A DNA stretch of 64,000 nt from Sphingobium yanoikuyae (GCF_034424525.1 NZ_CP139979.1:2815001-2879000), one strand, 5' to 3'. Counted from the stretch's first letter, positions 23,263-34,014 are shown. The notes: generated from the letters alone by a model not told the origin. Translations and numbers: made by a program.

Positions 23263-24861
23263 CTATTTCACGAACCGCTTGAAGAAGCTGTCGCTGTTCC
23301 AGCTCGGCCGTGTTTCCGCATTGGCGACCCGCAGCGTCACCGCGGTCACATAATCGTTCAGCTTCGCCGTCTCGGCCGGCATCACCGGCTGGTTCGCGTC
23401 GTCGAAGGGCGAATGATAGATGTTCGCGCGCCACGCCTTCTCCACCGTCGCTTCCGGCGTCCCGGCCTTGAAGCCATATTTGAAGAACAGCGCCGGTATC
23501 CCCTCGCGGATGAAGGCATATTGGTCGGACCGGATGAAGACGTTGCGGTCGGGGAAGGGATCGGGCGTGATCGGCAGGCCCATCGCGTCGCTCACCGCCG
23601 CCGCATCCTGGCCCAGGCTGCTCTGGTCATAGCCGACCGGGGTCACGCTGGTCAGCTTGAAGATCGGCAGCGCCATGTCGAAATTGAGGTCGGCGACGAT
23701 GCTCTTGCTCGGCACCGTCGGCCGCCGCGCGAAATAGCGCGATCCCAGCAGGCCCTTTTCCTCGCCGGTGACGATGGTGAACAGGATGGATCGTTTCGGC
23801 TTCACCTTGCCAGCCTTCAACGCCTTGGCGATCTCGATCAGGCTGGCGACGCCCGACGCATTGTCCAGCGCCCCATTATAGATGGCGTCGCCCTTGATCG
23901 GCGTGCCGACGCCATAGCCGTCCAGATGCGCCGACAGCACGACATAGTCCTTGGCCAGCTTGGGGTCGCTGCCCGGCATCACCGCCACCAGATTGGGCGA
24001 GGACAAGGTCACCCGCTTGGCCGCGACCGCGGCCTTGAGCCGCAGCGTCAACGGGAAGCTGGCAACCGGCTTCGACGCATCGGCCGCCGCCGCGATCGCC
24101 GCGAAATCCTGGCCGCTGCCGGCGAACAGGTCGGCCGACCGAGCCGGATCGAACTGGGCATTGAGGAAGGGCGTCTGCGTGTCGCGCATCGCCACATCCT
24201 CATAATAGACCGCCGGCGCGCTCGCCAGCGCCTTGCGCCGGTCCCAGGGAATCTCGACCTGCCCCGGCGTCACCAGGCTGATCATGCCGACCGCCCCCTG
24301 CGCCGCCAGCCAGTGGCCCCGTTCCGATCGGGCATGGGATTTGAGCGCGCCGCTGATCTCCGCCGGCCCGCCCGAAACGACCACCACGATCTTGCCTTTC
24401 AGGTCCAGCCCGGCAAAATCGTCATGGCCCACTTCGGGCAGATGCAGGCCATAGCCGGCAAACACCATCGGCGCGTCGATCGCGCCGGGCACCGGGCCGC
24501 CGCTGCCGGAAAAGATGATGTCGCCCGGCACCGCCAGCGCCGTCTCGCCACGCGCGCCGACCAGGCTCGCCCTGCTCTCGCCCGACAGCACCGTCTGCTC
24601 GACAAAGGCGATCGGCTGCTTGTAGCCCTCGACCCCGGCGGGTTTCAGCCCCAATGCCTGAAACTGGCCGATCACATAGTCGGCCGCCTTGTCATAGCCC
24701 GGCGTGCCGGTGCCGCGCCCCTGCATGTCGTCCGCCGCCAATATCTGGACATGGCGCCACCATGTCGCGCCGCGCGCCGCCAGATCATTCTCAGCCGGCG
24801 CGGCGCTGGCCGCCGCTCCCATCATCGCGACCAGCGGCAGGGCGGAAAACAGCTTGCGCAT
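23263..24861 (-). CDS. Secreted M28-family peptidase with PA domain
   Basis: 532 residues with signal peptide (MRKLFSALPLVAMMGAAASA). A protease-associated insert occupies about residues 120-250 (VFAGYGLHLPEVGHDDFAGL then DLKGKIVVV). Zinc ligands: H312 (SAHLDGYG), D333 (GALDNASG), E367/E368 (VTGEEKGL), D395 (LNFDM), and a late His (IYHSPFDD). Matches aminopeptidases of the glutamate-carboxypeptidase-like group. Divergent from the DUF2807 pair across about 110 bp. Confidence 0.9.
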   Translation of the reverse strand: MRKLFSALPLVAMMGAAASAAPAENDLAARGATWWRHVQILAADDMQGRGTGTPGYDKAADYVIGQFQALGLKPAGVEGYKQPIAFVEQTVLSGESRASLVGARGETALAVPGDIIFSGSGGPVPGAIDAPMVFAGYGLHLPEVGHDDFAGLDLKGKIVVVVSGGPAEISGALKSHARSERGHWLAAQGAVGMISLVTPGQVEIPWDRRKALASAPAVYYEDVAMRDTQTPFLNAQFDPARSADLFAGSGQDFAAIAAAADASKPVASFPLTLRLKAAVAAKRVTLSSPNLVAVMPGSDPKLAKDYVVLSAHLDGYGVGTPIKGDAIYNGALDNASGVASLIEIAKALKAGKVKPKRSILFTIVTGEEKGLLGSRYFARRPTVPSKSIVADLNFDMALPIFKLTSVTPVGYDQSSLGQDAAAVSDAMGLPITPDPFPDRNVFIRSDQYAFIREGIPALFFKYGFKAGTPEATVEKAWRANIYHSPFDDANQPVMPAETAKLNDYVTAVTLRVANAETRPSWNSDSFFKRFVK

Positions 24862-24969
24862 CGGTGGAATACCCTTCTTTTATCCTGCAGATATCATGCC
24901 TTATCCTGCCCGACGAACAAGGGGGCTTGGAACCGCCACGGCAAGAGTGTATTGTAAAGATAATACAGC

Positions 24970-25764
24970 ATGGAGATAATGATGCCGCGCCTGCCCCTGT
25001 CCCATCACCTGCCCCGTCACCTGACCCTCGCCACCCTGCTCGCCATCGGCCTTGCCACCAGCGCCTGCTCGCGCGGCAACGATCATCAGTCCGGCGGTGG
25101 CAACGGCGAATCCCCGGCCGCCGCCAGCACCCCGCAGGACTGGGCAAAGCTCAGCCAGTTCAGCCGCATCGACGTGACCGGACCTGACAATGTCGTCGTC
25201 ACCATTGGCCCCAAATTCTCGGTCACCGCCGATGGCGATCCCAAGTCGGTCGCCCTGCTCGACATCCGGGTGAAGGCCGACACGCTCCAGATCGGCCGCA
25301 AGTCCGAAGGCATGTGGAACAAGGTCGACGGCGGCAAGGGCGCGACGATCCATGTCACCCTGCCCGCGATCCGCGCGATCGACGTCACCGGCTCGGGCGA
25401 CTTCACCCTCGACAAGGCGGAAGGCGGCGACCTGGCCCTCTCGCTCACCGGTTCGGGTGACCTCGACATCGGCCAGGTGAAGCTTGGCAGCCTCAAGGCG
25501 GAAATCACCGGATCGGGCAGCATCACCCTCGCCGGCACCGCCGATCAGGGCGAATTGTCGATCACCGGCACCGGCGACATCGACGCCGCCGGGCTGAAGC
25601 TCGGCCGCGCCGAAGCCGATATCATGGGCACCGGCGACATGGACTTTGCCTCCGACGGTCCGGTCGCTATCAAGATCATGGGCACTGGCGACGTCAAGGT
25701 GAAGGGCAAGGCGCAATGCACGACGAACACGATGGGACCGGGCGAGGCGCATTGCGGCCCCTGA
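24970..25764 (+). CDS. Head-GIN domain (DUF2807) lipoprotein
   Basis: 264 residues. Lipoprotein signal ending LATSACS (Cys lipidated). After an Asn/Gly/Ser linker comes the DUF2807 head-GIN beta-solenoid: FSRIDVTGPDNVVVTIG, then repeated strands IDVTGSGDFTL, LSLTGSGDLDI, AEITGSGSITLAG, LSITGTGDID, each with the TGSGD/TGTGD turn. These are putative autotransporter-like adhesin domains of unknown function. Alternative start ATG 24982. The following gene is a second member that starts inside its last codons. Confidence 0.8.
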   Translation: MEIMMPRLPLSHHLPRHLTLATLLAIGLATSACSRGNDHQSGGGNGESPAAASTPQDWAKLSQFSRIDVTGPDNVVVTIGPKFSVTADGDPKSVALLDIRVKADTLQIGRKSEGMWNKVDGGKGATIHVTLPAIRAIDVTGSGDFTLDKAEGGDLALSLTGSGDLDIGQVKLGSLKAEITGSGSITLAGTADQGELSITGTGDIDAAGLKLGRAEADIMGTGDMDFASDGPVAIKIMGTGDVKVKGKAQCTTNTMGPGEAHCGP

Positions 25765-26447
25765 TTCTGGCAACGGCGGCGGCACTGGCCGGGGCTTCCC
25801 CCGCCGGCGCCGCCACCCGCGGCTATACCATCACCAGCTTCGACCAGATCCGCGTCGACGCCCCGGTCACGGTCATCATCACCACCGGCACCGGCGTCTC
25901 GGCACGGGCGGAGGGGGACCAGCGCGCGCTCGACCGGCTGCGCGTCGATGTCTCGGGCCGCCTCGCCATCATCTCGATGGAACGGCCCGAACCGGGCGAA
26001 AAGGGTCTCGGCCCCGCGACCATCCGCCTCTCCACCGGCGAAGTGAACCGCGTCGTCCTGACCGGCGGCGGCGCCGTCGCGGTCAGCGCGATGAAGGGCC
26101 TCAATGGCGAGATCGTCCAGGGCGGCAATGGCGATGTCAGCGTCGCCTCGCTCCAGCTCGACAATCTCCAGGTCACGCTCGCCGGCGGCGGCCGCACCAC
26201 GCTCGCCGGCACCGCCGGCGTCGCCAATCTGCGCATCAGCGGCCCCGGCGCGATCGTCGCGGACCATCTGGTCGCGCGCCAGGCCGCGATCCTCAACGAC
26301 GGCTCGGGCAATGTCGCCCTCACCGCCAACGGCCCGGTCAGCATCCGCTCGACCGGATCAGGCGATGTCAGCGTCGCCGGCAAGCCGATCTGCACCGTCG
26401 AAAATGAAGGCACCGGCCGCATCCAGTGCGGCACCGAGGGCTTCTGA
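25752..26447 (+). CDS. Second head-GIN domain (DUF2807) secreted protein
   Basis: 231 residues from a TTG start at 25752, which gives an intact signal peptide, MRPLILATAAALAGASPAGA, and a 13-bp overlap with the preceding gene. An ATG at 25716 would add a hydrophilic tail before the signal. The mature part opens YTITSFDQIRVDAPVTVIIT and continues with GGG/GSGD turns (RSTGSGDVSVAGKP). Ends with two Cys (PICTVENEG, IQCGTEGF) as in the first copy (QCTTN, HCGP), so the pair are paralogues. Confidence 0.75.
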   Translation: MRPLILATAAALAGASPAGAATRGYTITSFDQIRVDAPVTVIITTGTGVSARAEGDQRALDRLRVDVSGRLAIISMERPEPGEKGLGPATIRLSTGEVNRVVLTGGGAVAVSAMKGLNGEIVQGGNGDVSVASLQLDNLQVTLAGGGRTTLAGTAGVANLRISGPGAIVADHLVARQAAILNDGSGNVALTANGPVSIRSTGSGDVSVAGKPICTVENEGTGRIQCGTEGF

Positions 26448-26552
26448 ACGGCGCGGCGGCGGATCACCGCGCCGGAACATTGCCATGCTTATGGAAGTCT
26501 TTACCCTGCCCGCGCTAGTCAGGGCGACCTGACCCCAACCGGACCTTCCTCC

Positions 26553-27824
26553 ATGCGCCCAGCCCTTGCCCTGCCCGTCCTTGCCGCCCTGTTGCTGGCC
26601 CAGCCGGCCACGGCCCAGGTGGCGGCACCCGACAGCGGCGACACCGGCTGGATGATCGCCTGCGCCCTGTTGCTGCTGCTCGCCGCGCTGCCGGGCCTGA
26701 TGCTGCGTCATGCGGGGCTCGCCAATGTCCGCCACGGGCTTGCCGCCATGGCCCAGACGCTGGTCGCCGCCGCGACGATCCTGCTCGGCTGGGGCCTTGC
26801 CGGCTACAGCCTTGCCTATGCGCCGGGCAGCGAATGGCTGGGCGGCGGCAGCAATCTGCTGCTCGCCAATCTCGCCCCGCTGCGCGACGGCCTCACCGTG
26901 CCCGAATCCGCCTTCGTCCTGTTCCAGATGGGCTTTGCCGTGCTGGCCGGCGCCATCGCCGTCGGCGCGATCGCCGGCCGCGCCCGCCTGGGCTGGGTCG
27001 CCGCCTTCGCGCCGCTCTGGCTGCTGCTGGTCTTCGCCCCGATCGTCCACTGGATGTGGGGCGGCGGCTGGCTGGCGCAGCTTGGCGCGATGGACTTTGC
27101 CGGCGGCCTGGTCGTCCATGTCCTCGCCGGCTTCTCCGCCCTTGCTCTGGCCCTCGTCGCCGGGCGCCCCCGCGATGCCCAGGGTGGCGGCCATGCCCAT
27201 ATCCTCGCCATCGCCGGCGGTGCGCTCTTCTGGGTCGGCTATGCCGGTGCGGTCGGCGGCTGGGCGCTGGGCGCCACCGACGATGCCGCCACCGCCATCC
27301 TCAACCTCTTCTTCGCCGCCTGCGCCGCCAGCCTCGGCTGGGCACTGGTCGACCGGCTGCTCGGCGCCCATGCCAGCGCCACCGGCCTGCTGTCCGGCGC
27401 CATTGCCGGCCTCGCCGCCATTTCCGCATCGGCCGCCCTGGTCGGCACCGGCGGGGCGATGCTGATCGGCCTCGCCGCCGCGATCATCGCCCGCATCGGC
27501 GCCGGTTTCGCCAGCGCCTGGATCGACGATCCCGCCCATATCTTCGCCGTCCATGGCCTGGGCGGCGCGACGGGCGCGCTGCTGCTGCCTTTGTTCGTGC
27601 TGCCGCTGCTCGGCGGGGTCGGGTTCGACGCCGGCATCACCGCCACCGCCAGCCTGCTCGCCCAGGCGATCGGCCTGGTCGTGATTGCGCTGTGGGCGCT
27701 GGTCGGCACCGCCATCGCCGCGCTGATCGTCTCGATCCTGGTCCCGCTGCGCGCCACGCCCCAAGCCGAAGCCGATGGCCCGGATGCTGTCGAGCATGGC
27801 CAGCAGGGCTGGGACTTCCGCTGA
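26553..27824 (+). CDS. Ammonium transporter (Amt family)
   Basis: 423 residues with a signal-peptide-like first segment and about eleven membrane helices. Pore residues are in place: the twin histidines H189 (GLVVHVLAGFSAL) and H334 (FAVHGLGGATG), and D181 in GAMDFAGG. Carries ammonium or ammonia across the inner membrane. It is a divergent member (short C-terminus), and no glnK gene is adjacent, unlike many amtB loci. The glycosyltransferase gene follows after 7 bp. Confidence 0.88.
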   Translation: MRPALALPVLAALLLAQPATAQVAAPDSGDTGWMIACALLLLLAALPGLMLRHAGLANVRHGLAAMAQTLVAAATILLGWGLAGYSLAYAPGSEWLGGGSNLLLANLAPLRDGLTVPESAFVLFQMGFAVLAGAIAVGAIAGRARLGWVAAFAPLWLLLVFAPIVHWMWGGGWLAQLGAMDFAGGLVVHVLAGFSALALALVAGRPRDAQGGGHAHILAIAGGALFWVGYAGAVGGWALGATDDAATAILNLFFAACAASLGWALVDRLLGAHASATGLLSGAIAGLAAISASAALVGTGGAMLIGLAAAIIARIGAGFASAWIDDPAHIFAVHGLGGATGALLLPLFVLPLLGGVGFDAGITATASLLAQAIGLVVIALWALVGTAIAALIVSILVPLRATPQAEADGPDAVEHGQQGWDFR

Positions 27825-27831
27825 TCCCGCC

Positions 27832-28695
27832 ATGGCCGTCGCCGTCGCCATCTTCGCCCATCAGGAGGAACGCCGGATCGCCGGCTGCCTCGGCTCGCTG
27901 CCGCTCGACCGCCCGGACACCATCTTCCATGTGCTGGTGAACGGCACCACCGACCGCACCGTGGCGCGTGCCCGCGCCGCCGCCGCCGGCCGCGCCCATG
28001 TGATCGTCCATGACATCGCCGCCGGCGGCAAGTCGCGCACCTGGAACCATTTCGTCCACCACCTGCTCACCGACACGGAGGACGCCGTCATCTTCCTCGA
28101 CGGCGATGCCCAGATCGCGCCCGGATCGATCGACGCGCTGGTGGCCGACCTTGCCGCCCACCCGCAGGCCAACGCCGCCGCCGGCATGCCGGTCAATGGT
28201 CGCGAAGTGGAAACCTATCGCCGCAACCTGCGGATCGAGCGCGGCATCTTCGGCGATCTCTATGCCCTGTCCGGCCGCTTCGTCGCCGCCATCCGGGCGA
28301 GTGGCCTGCGCCTGCCCGACGATCTGGTCGGCGACGACGGGCTGGTTGCCTCCTGGGCGCATACCGATCTGGCAAGCGATGCCGACTGGCAATTGGAGCG
28401 GGTGCTGGCCTGCGAGGGCGCGGGCTTCGCCTGCGAACCGGTCGGCCTCACCCGGCCGCTGACCTGGCGGATGCATTACAAGCGGCTGATCAACTATTCG
28501 GTCCGCTATTATCAAAACCGCATCGTCTCCGACATCATGAGCCGGGTCGGTCCCGCCGGCCTGCCGCGCGAACTGGTCAGCCTCTATCCCGACTGGCTGC
28601 CGCGCTGGCGCCCCCGTCCCGGCCCGATCGGCTGGTTCGACCGCAAGGGCCTCGCCCGGATGAAGGCACGGGTCGCCGCCACAAAAAAAGCGTGA
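27832..28695 (+). CDS. Glycosyltransferase family 2
   Basis: 287 residues. GT-A fold: N-terminal VAIFAHQEERRIAGCLGSL, LVNGTTDRT, and the DxD-like FLDGDAQIAPGSID (about residues 85-98). Further acidic motif LVGDDGLVASW. No membrane helix at the end is evident. Starts 8 bp after the amt stop, so co-transcribed, but functional linkage with ammonium uptake is unclear. Confidence 0.8.
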   Translation: MAVAVAIFAHQEERRIAGCLGSLPLDRPDTIFHVLVNGTTDRTVARARAAAAGRAHVIVHDIAAGGKSRTWNHFVHHLLTDTEDAVIFLDGDAQIAPGSIDALVADLAAHPQANAAAGMPVNGREVETYRRNLRIERGIFGDLYALSGRFVAAIRASGLRLPDDLVGDDGLVASWAHTDLASDADWQLERVLACEGAGFACEPVGLTRPLTWRMHYKRLINYSVRYYQNRIVSDIMSRVGPAGLPRELVSLYPDWLPRWRPRPGPIGWFDRKGLARMKARVAATKKA

Positions 28696-28716
28696 CCGGC
28701 CGGGCCGATCACGCTT
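28683..28716. terminator. Bidirectional terminator
   Basis: Stem AAGCGTGA/TCACGCTT with GC-rich inner part; seven A on the left give T7 for minus-strand transcripts from the MFS gene, and CCCGTTTT follows on the right for the glycosyltransferase transcript. Confidence 0.8.
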
Positions 28717-28744
28717 CCCGTTTTGCCAAGGCCGTCGGCCGGGA

Positions 28745-30082
28745 TCAGCGATCCCGCGCCGCCAGTTCCTTGTTGACGTAGAGCGCCACCATCGTCGCAA
28801 TCGCGCCCGACAGCAGGTAGATGCCCGACGCGGCCAGGCCGAACTTCACCGACAGCAGCAGCGCCAGCAGCGGCGCAAAGCCGGCACCGACCAGCCAGGC
28901 CAGATCCGACGTCAGCGCCGAACTGGTATAGCGCGCCTCGGTCGCGAAGTTGGAGGCGACCACGCCCGACGACTGGCCAAAGGCCAGGCCCAGCAGCATG
29001 AAGCCCAGGATCATGAAGGCGACCTCGCCCAGATCCCCGCCATTGAGCAGCAGCGGCGCCACCACCGCGAAGATCGCGATGCCCAGGGCCGACCAGCCGA
29101 GCAGCGAGCGACGACCGATCTGGTCGGCGATGAAGCCCGACACCACGATCGCCAGCAGGCCGACCGATGCGCCGATCATCTCGATCACCAGGAAGCGATC
29201 GATCGGCTGATCGGTGAACAGCACCACCCAGCTGAGCGGAAACACCGTGACCATATGGAACAGGGCAAAGCTCGCCAGCGGCGCGAACGCACCGATGATG
29301 ATGTTGCGCCCTTCCGCCTTGACCGTCGGCAGCACCTGCGACGGCACCAGATCCTTCTGCTCGAACAAACGCTCGAACTCATGCGTCACCACGATGCGCA
29401 GCCGGGCGAACAGCGCCACGACGTTGATCGCGAAGGCGACGAAGAAGGGATAGCGCCAGCCCCAGTCGAGGAAGTCCGCTTCCGACAGCGTCAGCAGGAA
29501 GAAGGCGAACAGGCCGCTCGCCACCAGCAGCGCCAGCGGCGCGCCGAGCTGCGGCACCATCGCATACCAGCCACGCTGGTGCGGCGGCGCGTTGAGCGAC
29601 AGCAGCGACGCCAGGCCATCCCATGTCCCGCCCAGCGCAATGCCCTGCGCCGCGCGCAGGATCACCAGAACGACAGCGGCATAGTGGCCAATCGTCGCAT
29701 AACCGGGCATAAAGGCGATCGCCGCGGTCGACCCGCCCAGCAGGAACAGGGCCGCCGTCAATTTGGTCCCGCGGCCATAGCGCCGGTCGATCGCCATGAA
29801 GATCAGCGACCCGATCGGACGCGTGATGAAGGCGACGGCGAAGATCGCGAAGGAATAGAGCGTGCCCGTCAGGGCATCGACATAGGGAAAGACCAGGTTC
29901 GGAAAAACGATAACCGAAGCAATGGCGTAAACGAAGAAGTCGAAAAATTCGGAGGTGCGGCCAATGATCACACCAATGGAGATGTCTCCCGGTGCAATGC
30001 TGTGGTCGCGTGCATTGATTTTGCGCGCATCATCCTCAAGCGAACTGGAGGTGAAGGCAATGGCCTGTGAAGTCATAGGCAT
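28745..30082 (-). CDS. MFS transporter (metabolite:H+ symporter type)
   Basis: 445 residues, twelve predicted helices. N-terminal GRTSEFFDFFVYAIASVIVF and the loop 2-3 motif (FMAIDRRYGRGTKL, usual form GxLxDRxGRR) place it in the metabolite/H+ symporter group (ProP/KgtP/ShiA-like). RAAQGIALGGTWDGLA follows in helix 4-5. Substrate not predictable. Start ATG 30082 or 30076; GGGAGCGG lies just upstream. Divergent from cyoA, sharing a 180-bp AT-rich region. Confidence 0.85.
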   Translation of the reverse strand: MPMTSQAIAFTSSSLEDDARKINARDHSIAPGDISIGVIIGRTSEFFDFFVYAIASVIVFPNLVFPYVDALTGTLYSFAIFAVAFITRPIGSLIFMAIDRRYGRGTKLTAALFLLGGSTAAIAFMPGYATIGHYAAVVLVILRAAQGIALGGTWDGLASLLSLNAPPHQRGWYAMVPQLGAPLALLVASGLFAFFLLTLSEADFLDWGWRYPFFVAFAINVVALFARLRIVVTHEFERLFEQKDLVPSQVLPTVKAEGRNIIIGAFAPLASFALFHMVTVFPLSWVVLFTDQPIDRFLVIEMIGASVGLLAIVVSGFIADQIGRRSLLGWSALGIAIFAVVAPLLLNGGDLGEVAFMILGFMLLGLAFGQSSGVVASNFATEARYTSSALTSDLAWLVGAGFAPLLALLLSVKFGLAASGIYLLSGAIATMVALYVNKELAARDR

Positions 30083-30263
30083 CCGCTCCCTGGCTGGGCC
30101 GACGGTGCCTGTTTTGGGTCTCCCGACGGCCAGAGAATGGCAACATAACAGAAAACCCACAGAGTCTAAGCAGTATCCCACATGTGAAACATTTTTTGCG
30201 TCCGCACATAATTGGACAAATTGCCCACTATCGCATGGCGTGCGGAATCGGTAACCGCGCGCC

Positions 30264-31379
30264 ATGTCACACCCTCTCTCACCCAACTGGAGCCGGCTTC
30301 TGCGCTGGTCCTCCGCGATCCTTGCGGCGCCGCTGGCGGGCTGCAACTGGGTCGTGATGAACCCGTCGGGCGACATTGCGGTGCAGCAGCGCGATCTGAT
30401 CCTGATCTCGACCGCGCTGATGCTCCTCATTGTCATCCCCGTCATGGCACTGGTCGTCTATTTCGCCTGGCGTTACCGCGCCGCGAACAAGGCGGTCGAA
30501 AAGGAATATGACCCCGACTGGGATCATTCCACCAAGCTGGAGCTGCTGATCTGGTCGGCCCCGCTTCTCATCATCATCTGCCTGGGCGCGCTGACCTGGG
30601 TGAGCACCCACAAGCTGGACCCCTATCGTCCGCTCGACCGCATCGACGCGCAGACCGCGATCGACCCCAAGGTCAAGCCGCTGGTCGTCCAGGTCGTGGC
30701 GCTCGACTGGAAATGGCTCTTCATCTATCCCGAACAGGGTATCGCCACCGTCAATGAAATGGCGCTGCCGACCAATGTTCCGGTCCGTTTCGACATCACT
30801 GCCTCGACCGTGATGAACAGCTTCTACATCCCTGAACTCGCCGGCCAGATCTATGCGATGCCCGGCATGAAGACGCAGCTCCACGCCGTCGCCAACAAGT
30901 CGGTCACCGGCACCGGCTTCTCCGCCAACTATTCGGGCGCGGGCTTCACCCACATGCGCTTCGCCTACAAGGCGCTGGACCAGGCCGGCTTCGACGCCTG
31001 GGTCGCCAAGGTGAAGGCCAGCAATGCGTCGCTCGACCGCAATGTCTATCTGAACCTGGCCAAGCCCAGCGAAAAGGCGCCCGTCGCCTATTTCTCGACC
31101 GCCGATGCCAAGCTGTTCGACGCGGTCGTCAATCTCTGCCCCAAGCCCGGCCAGCGTTGCATGGGCGAGCTGATGCACATCAACCAGATGGGCGGCGCGG
31201 GCAAGGAGTCGGCCAAGGAGACCGAAGGTCTCCAGTACGACTTCCCCAACAGCCATGTGATCGACCAGACCGATCGCAACGAGGGCAAGGAAACCGCCCC
31301 CGATGCGCCCGGTGCCGAAAAGGCCCCGGCCGATCACTCCTCTCACAGCGGCGCTGACGCGCACGCGCAGCATCGGTAA
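30264..31379 (+). CDS. cyoA: Cytochrome bo3 ubiquinol oxidase subunit II
   Basis: 371 residues. Lipoprotein signal ending LAGC (Cys27), two membrane helices (about 45-70 and 85-110), and a periplasmic cupredoxin domain with [20 protein letters not shown] and [19 protein letters not shown]. The CuA ligands of cytochrome c oxidases are absent, so the electron donor is quinol. A long acidic, His-ending tail ([13 protein letters not shown]) is extra. First gene of a tight cluster cyoABCD-SURF1-regBA. Confidence 0.93.
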   Translation: MSHPLSPNWSRLLRWSSAILAAPLAGCNWVVMNPSGDIAVQQRDLILISTALMLLIVIPVMALVVYFAWRYRAANKAVEKEYDPDWDHSTKLELLIWSAPLLIIICLGALTWVSTHKLDPYRPLDRIDAQTAIDPKVKPLVVQVVALDWKWLFIYPEQGIATVNEMALPTNVPVRFDITASTVMNSFYIPELAGQIYAMPGMKTQLHAVANKSVTGTGFSANYSGAGFTHMRFAYKALDQAGFDAWVAKVKASNASLDRNVYLNLAKPSEKAPVAYFSTADAKLFDAVVNLCPKPGQRCMGELMHINQMGGAGKESAKETEGLQYDFPNSHVIDQTDRNEGKETAPDAPGAEKAPADHSSHSGADAHAQHR

Positions 31380-31384
31380 GAGAC

Positions 31385-33385
31385 ATGACCGGTACACTCA
31401 CAACAGCACAGATGATCTTCGGTCGTCTGACATGGGACGCGTTCCCATGGCATGAACCCATCGTCGTCGCGACATTCTGCGCGGTGGTGCTGGGCGGCGC
31501 GGCCGTCGTTGCGGCGCTGACCTATTTCAAGCTCTGGGGCTATCTCTGGAAGGAATGGTTCACCAGCGTGGACCACAAGAAGATCGGCATCATGTACATG
31601 GTGCTGGGCCTCATCATGTTCCTGCGCGGCTTTGCCGACGCCGTCATGATGCGCCTCCAGCAGGCGCTCGCCTTCAACGGGTCCGAGGGTTACCTCAACG
31701 CCCATCACTATGACCAGGTGTTCACGGCCCACGGCGTGATCATGATCTTCTTCGTGGCGATGCCGTTCATCACCGGTTTGATGAACTATATCGTCCCGCT
31801 GCAGATCGGCGCCCGCGACGTCAGCTTCCCCTTCCTGAACAATTTCTCGTTCTGGATGACCACGGGCGGCGCGGTGCTGGTGATGGCCTCGCTGTTCCTG
31901 GGCGAATTCGCCCAGACCGGCTGGCTCGCCTATCCGCCGCTCTCGGGGATCGACTATAGCCCGGCCACGGGTGTCGACTATTATATCTGGGCCCTGCAGG
32001 TGGCAGGCGTCGGCACGACATTGTCGGGCATCAACCTGATCGCGACCATCGTGAAGATGCGCGCGCCGGGCATGTCCCTCATGAAGATGCCGGTGTTCAC
32101 CTGGACCTCGCTCTGCGCGAACATCCTGATCGTCGCCTCCTTCCCGATCCTGACCGCCACTTTGGTCCTGCTGTCGCTCGACCGCTATGCCGGCACCAAC
32201 TTCTTCACGAACGACTTCGGCGGCAACCCGATGATGTACGTGAACCTGATCTGGATCTGGGGTCACCCGGAAGTCTACATCCTCATCCTGCCGCTGTTCG
32301 GCGTCTTCTCGGAAGTCACCTCGACCTTCTCGGGCAAGCGCCTGTTCGGCTACACCTCGATGGTCTACGCGACCTGCTGCATCATGGTGCTCTCCTACCT
32401 CGTGTGGCTGCACCACTTCTTCACCATGGGCTCGGGCGCCAGCGTCAACAGCTTCTTCGGCATCACGACGATGATCATCTCGATCCCGACGGGTGCGAAG
32501 CTCTTCAACTGGCTCTTCACCATGTATCGCGGCAAGATCCGTTTCGAGCTGCCGATGATGTGGACCGTCGCCTTCATGCTGACCTTCACGGTCGGCGGCA
32601 TGACCGGCGTCCTGCTCGCCGTTCCGCCAGCGGACTTCGTGCTGCACAACTCGCTGTTCCTGATCGCGCACTTCCATAACGTGATCATCGGCGGCGTGCT
32701 GTTCGGCCTGTTCGCGGCGATCAACTACTGGTGGCCCAAGGCCTTCGGCTTCAAGCTGAACGTGTTCTGGGGCAAGGTCAGCTTCTGGTGCTGGCAGGTC
32801 GGCTTCTGGCTCGCCTTCACCCCGCTGTACATCATGGGCCTGATGGGCGTGACGCGTCGCATGCGCGTGTTCGACGATCCGTCGCTGCAGATCTACTTCG
32901 TCATCGCCGCGATCGGCGCCGCCATCGTCGCGGCCGGTATCGGTGCGATGCTGCTTCAGTTCGCCATCTCCATCTGGAAGCGCGACGAACTGAAGGTCGA
33001 AGGCGATCCGTGGGATGGCCGTACCCTGGAGTGGGCGACCAGCTCGCCGCCGCCGGAGTATAATTTCGCCTTCACGCCGGTCGTCTATGACGCCGACAGC
33101 TGGGCGGACATGAAGAAGAATGGCTATCAGCGTCCGCTGACCGGCTATCAGGCGATCCACATGCCCAGCAGCACCGGCGCCGGCGTCATCCTTGCCGCCC
33201 TGTCGACGCTCTGCGGCTTCGCGCTGATCTGGTACATCTGGTGGCTCGCAGGCCTCAGCTTCATCGGCATCGTCGCGGTCGCCATCGGCCACACCTTCAA
33301 CTACAAGCGCGACTTCTACATCCCCGTCGAGGATGTGACGCGCACCGAGGAAGAGCGCACGCGAATCCTCGCCGCTGGAGTCTGA
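31385..33385 (+). CDS. cyoB: Cytochrome bo3 ubiquinol oxidase subunit I
   Basis: 666 residues. All catalytic residues align with E. coli CyoB at an offset of about ten: low-spin haem ligand H116 (FTAHGVIM), D145 of the D-channel (IGARDVSF), CuB His294 cross-linked to Tyr298 ([11 protein letters not shown]), the HH pair at about 343/344 (WLHHFF), and HFHN for haems o3 and b. It reduces oxygen to water and pumps protons. Six bp after cyoA. No cyoE (haem O synthase) gene is in the window. Confidence 0.96.
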   Translation: MTGTLTTAQMIFGRLTWDAFPWHEPIVVATFCAVVLGGAAVVAALTYFKLWGYLWKEWFTSVDHKKIGIMYMVLGLIMFLRGFADAVMMRLQQALAFNGSEGYLNAHHYDQVFTAHGVIMIFFVAMPFITGLMNYIVPLQIGARDVSFPFLNNFSFWMTTGGAVLVMASLFLGEFAQTGWLAYPPLSGIDYSPATGVDYYIWALQVAGVGTTLSGINLIATIVKMRAPGMSLMKMPVFTWTSLCANILIVASFPILTATLVLLSLDRYAGTNFFTNDFGGNPMMYVNLIWIWGHPEVYILILPLFGVFSEVTSTFSGKRLFGYTSMVYATCCIMVLSYLVWLHHFFTMGSGASVNSFFGITTMIISIPTGAKLFNWLFTMYRGKIRFELPMMWTVAFMLTFTVGGMTGVLLAVPPADFVLHNSLFLIAHFHNVIIGGVLFGLFAAINYWWPKAFGFKLNVFWGKVSFWCWQVGFWLAFTPLYIMGLMGVTRRMRVFDDPSLQIYFVIAAIGAAIVAAGIGAMLLQFAISIWKRDELKVEGDPWDGRTLEWATSSPPPEYNFAFTPVVYDADSWADMKKNGYQRPLTGYQAIHMPSSTGAGVILAALSTLCGFALIWYIWWLAGLSFIGIVAVAIGHTFNYKRDFYIPVEDVTRTEEERTRILAAGV

Positions 33386-33390
33386 CTGAC

Positions 33391-34014
33391 ATGAGCAGCG
33401 CAACTGCAACCACGGAACCTCGGGCATATCATTTGCCCGAGGAGCCGCACCTCCACGAAGGCCACAGCACCATGCTGGGCTTCTGGATGTACCTGATGAG
33501 CGACTGCCTCATCTTCGCCATCCTGTTCGCCACCTATGCCGTGCTCGGCGGCAGCTTCGCCGGCGGCCCCGGCCCGAAGGATCTGTTCGACCTGCCGCTC
33601 ATCGCGCTCAACACCGCGATGCTGCTCTTCTCGTCGATCACCTACGGCTTCGCCATGCTGGCGATGGAAAAGAACCGGATCAGCGCCACCCAGGGCTGGC
33701 TGTTCGTCACCCTCCTGTTCGGCGGGGCGTTCCTGTTCATCGAACTCTACGAATTCTCGCACCTCATCCATGAGGGCGCGGGTCCGTGGCGTTCGGCCTT
33801 CCTGTCGGCCTTCTTCACCCTGGTCGGGACCCACGGCCTGCACGTCACCTTCGGTTCGATCTGGCTGATCACGCTGATGGTGCAGGTGGCCAAGAAGGGT
33901 CTGATCCCGGCCAACAAGCGTCGCCTGATGTGCCTGTCGATGTTCTGGCACTTCCTCGACGTCATCTGGATCGGCGTCTTCACCTTTGTCTATCTGATGG
34001 GAGTCCTGCGGTGA
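33391..34014 (+). CDS. cyoC: Cytochrome bo3 ubiquinol oxidase subunit III
   Basis: 207 residues, five membrane helices, typical MLGFWMYLMSDCLIFAILFA start of helix I and HFLDVIWIGVFTFVYLMG at the end. Starts 6 bp after cyoB; its stop overlaps the GTG start of cyoD. Confidence 0.94.
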   Translation: MSSATATTEPRAYHLPEEPHLHEGHSTMLGFWMYLMSDCLIFAILFATYAVLGGSFAGGPGPKDLFDLPLIALNTAMLLFSSITYGFAMLAMEKNRISATQGWLFVTLLFGGAFLFIELYEFSHLIHEGAGPWRSAFLSAFFTLVGTHGLHVTFGSIWLITLMVQVAKKGLIPANKRRLMCLSMFWHFLDVIWIGVFTFVYLMGVLR

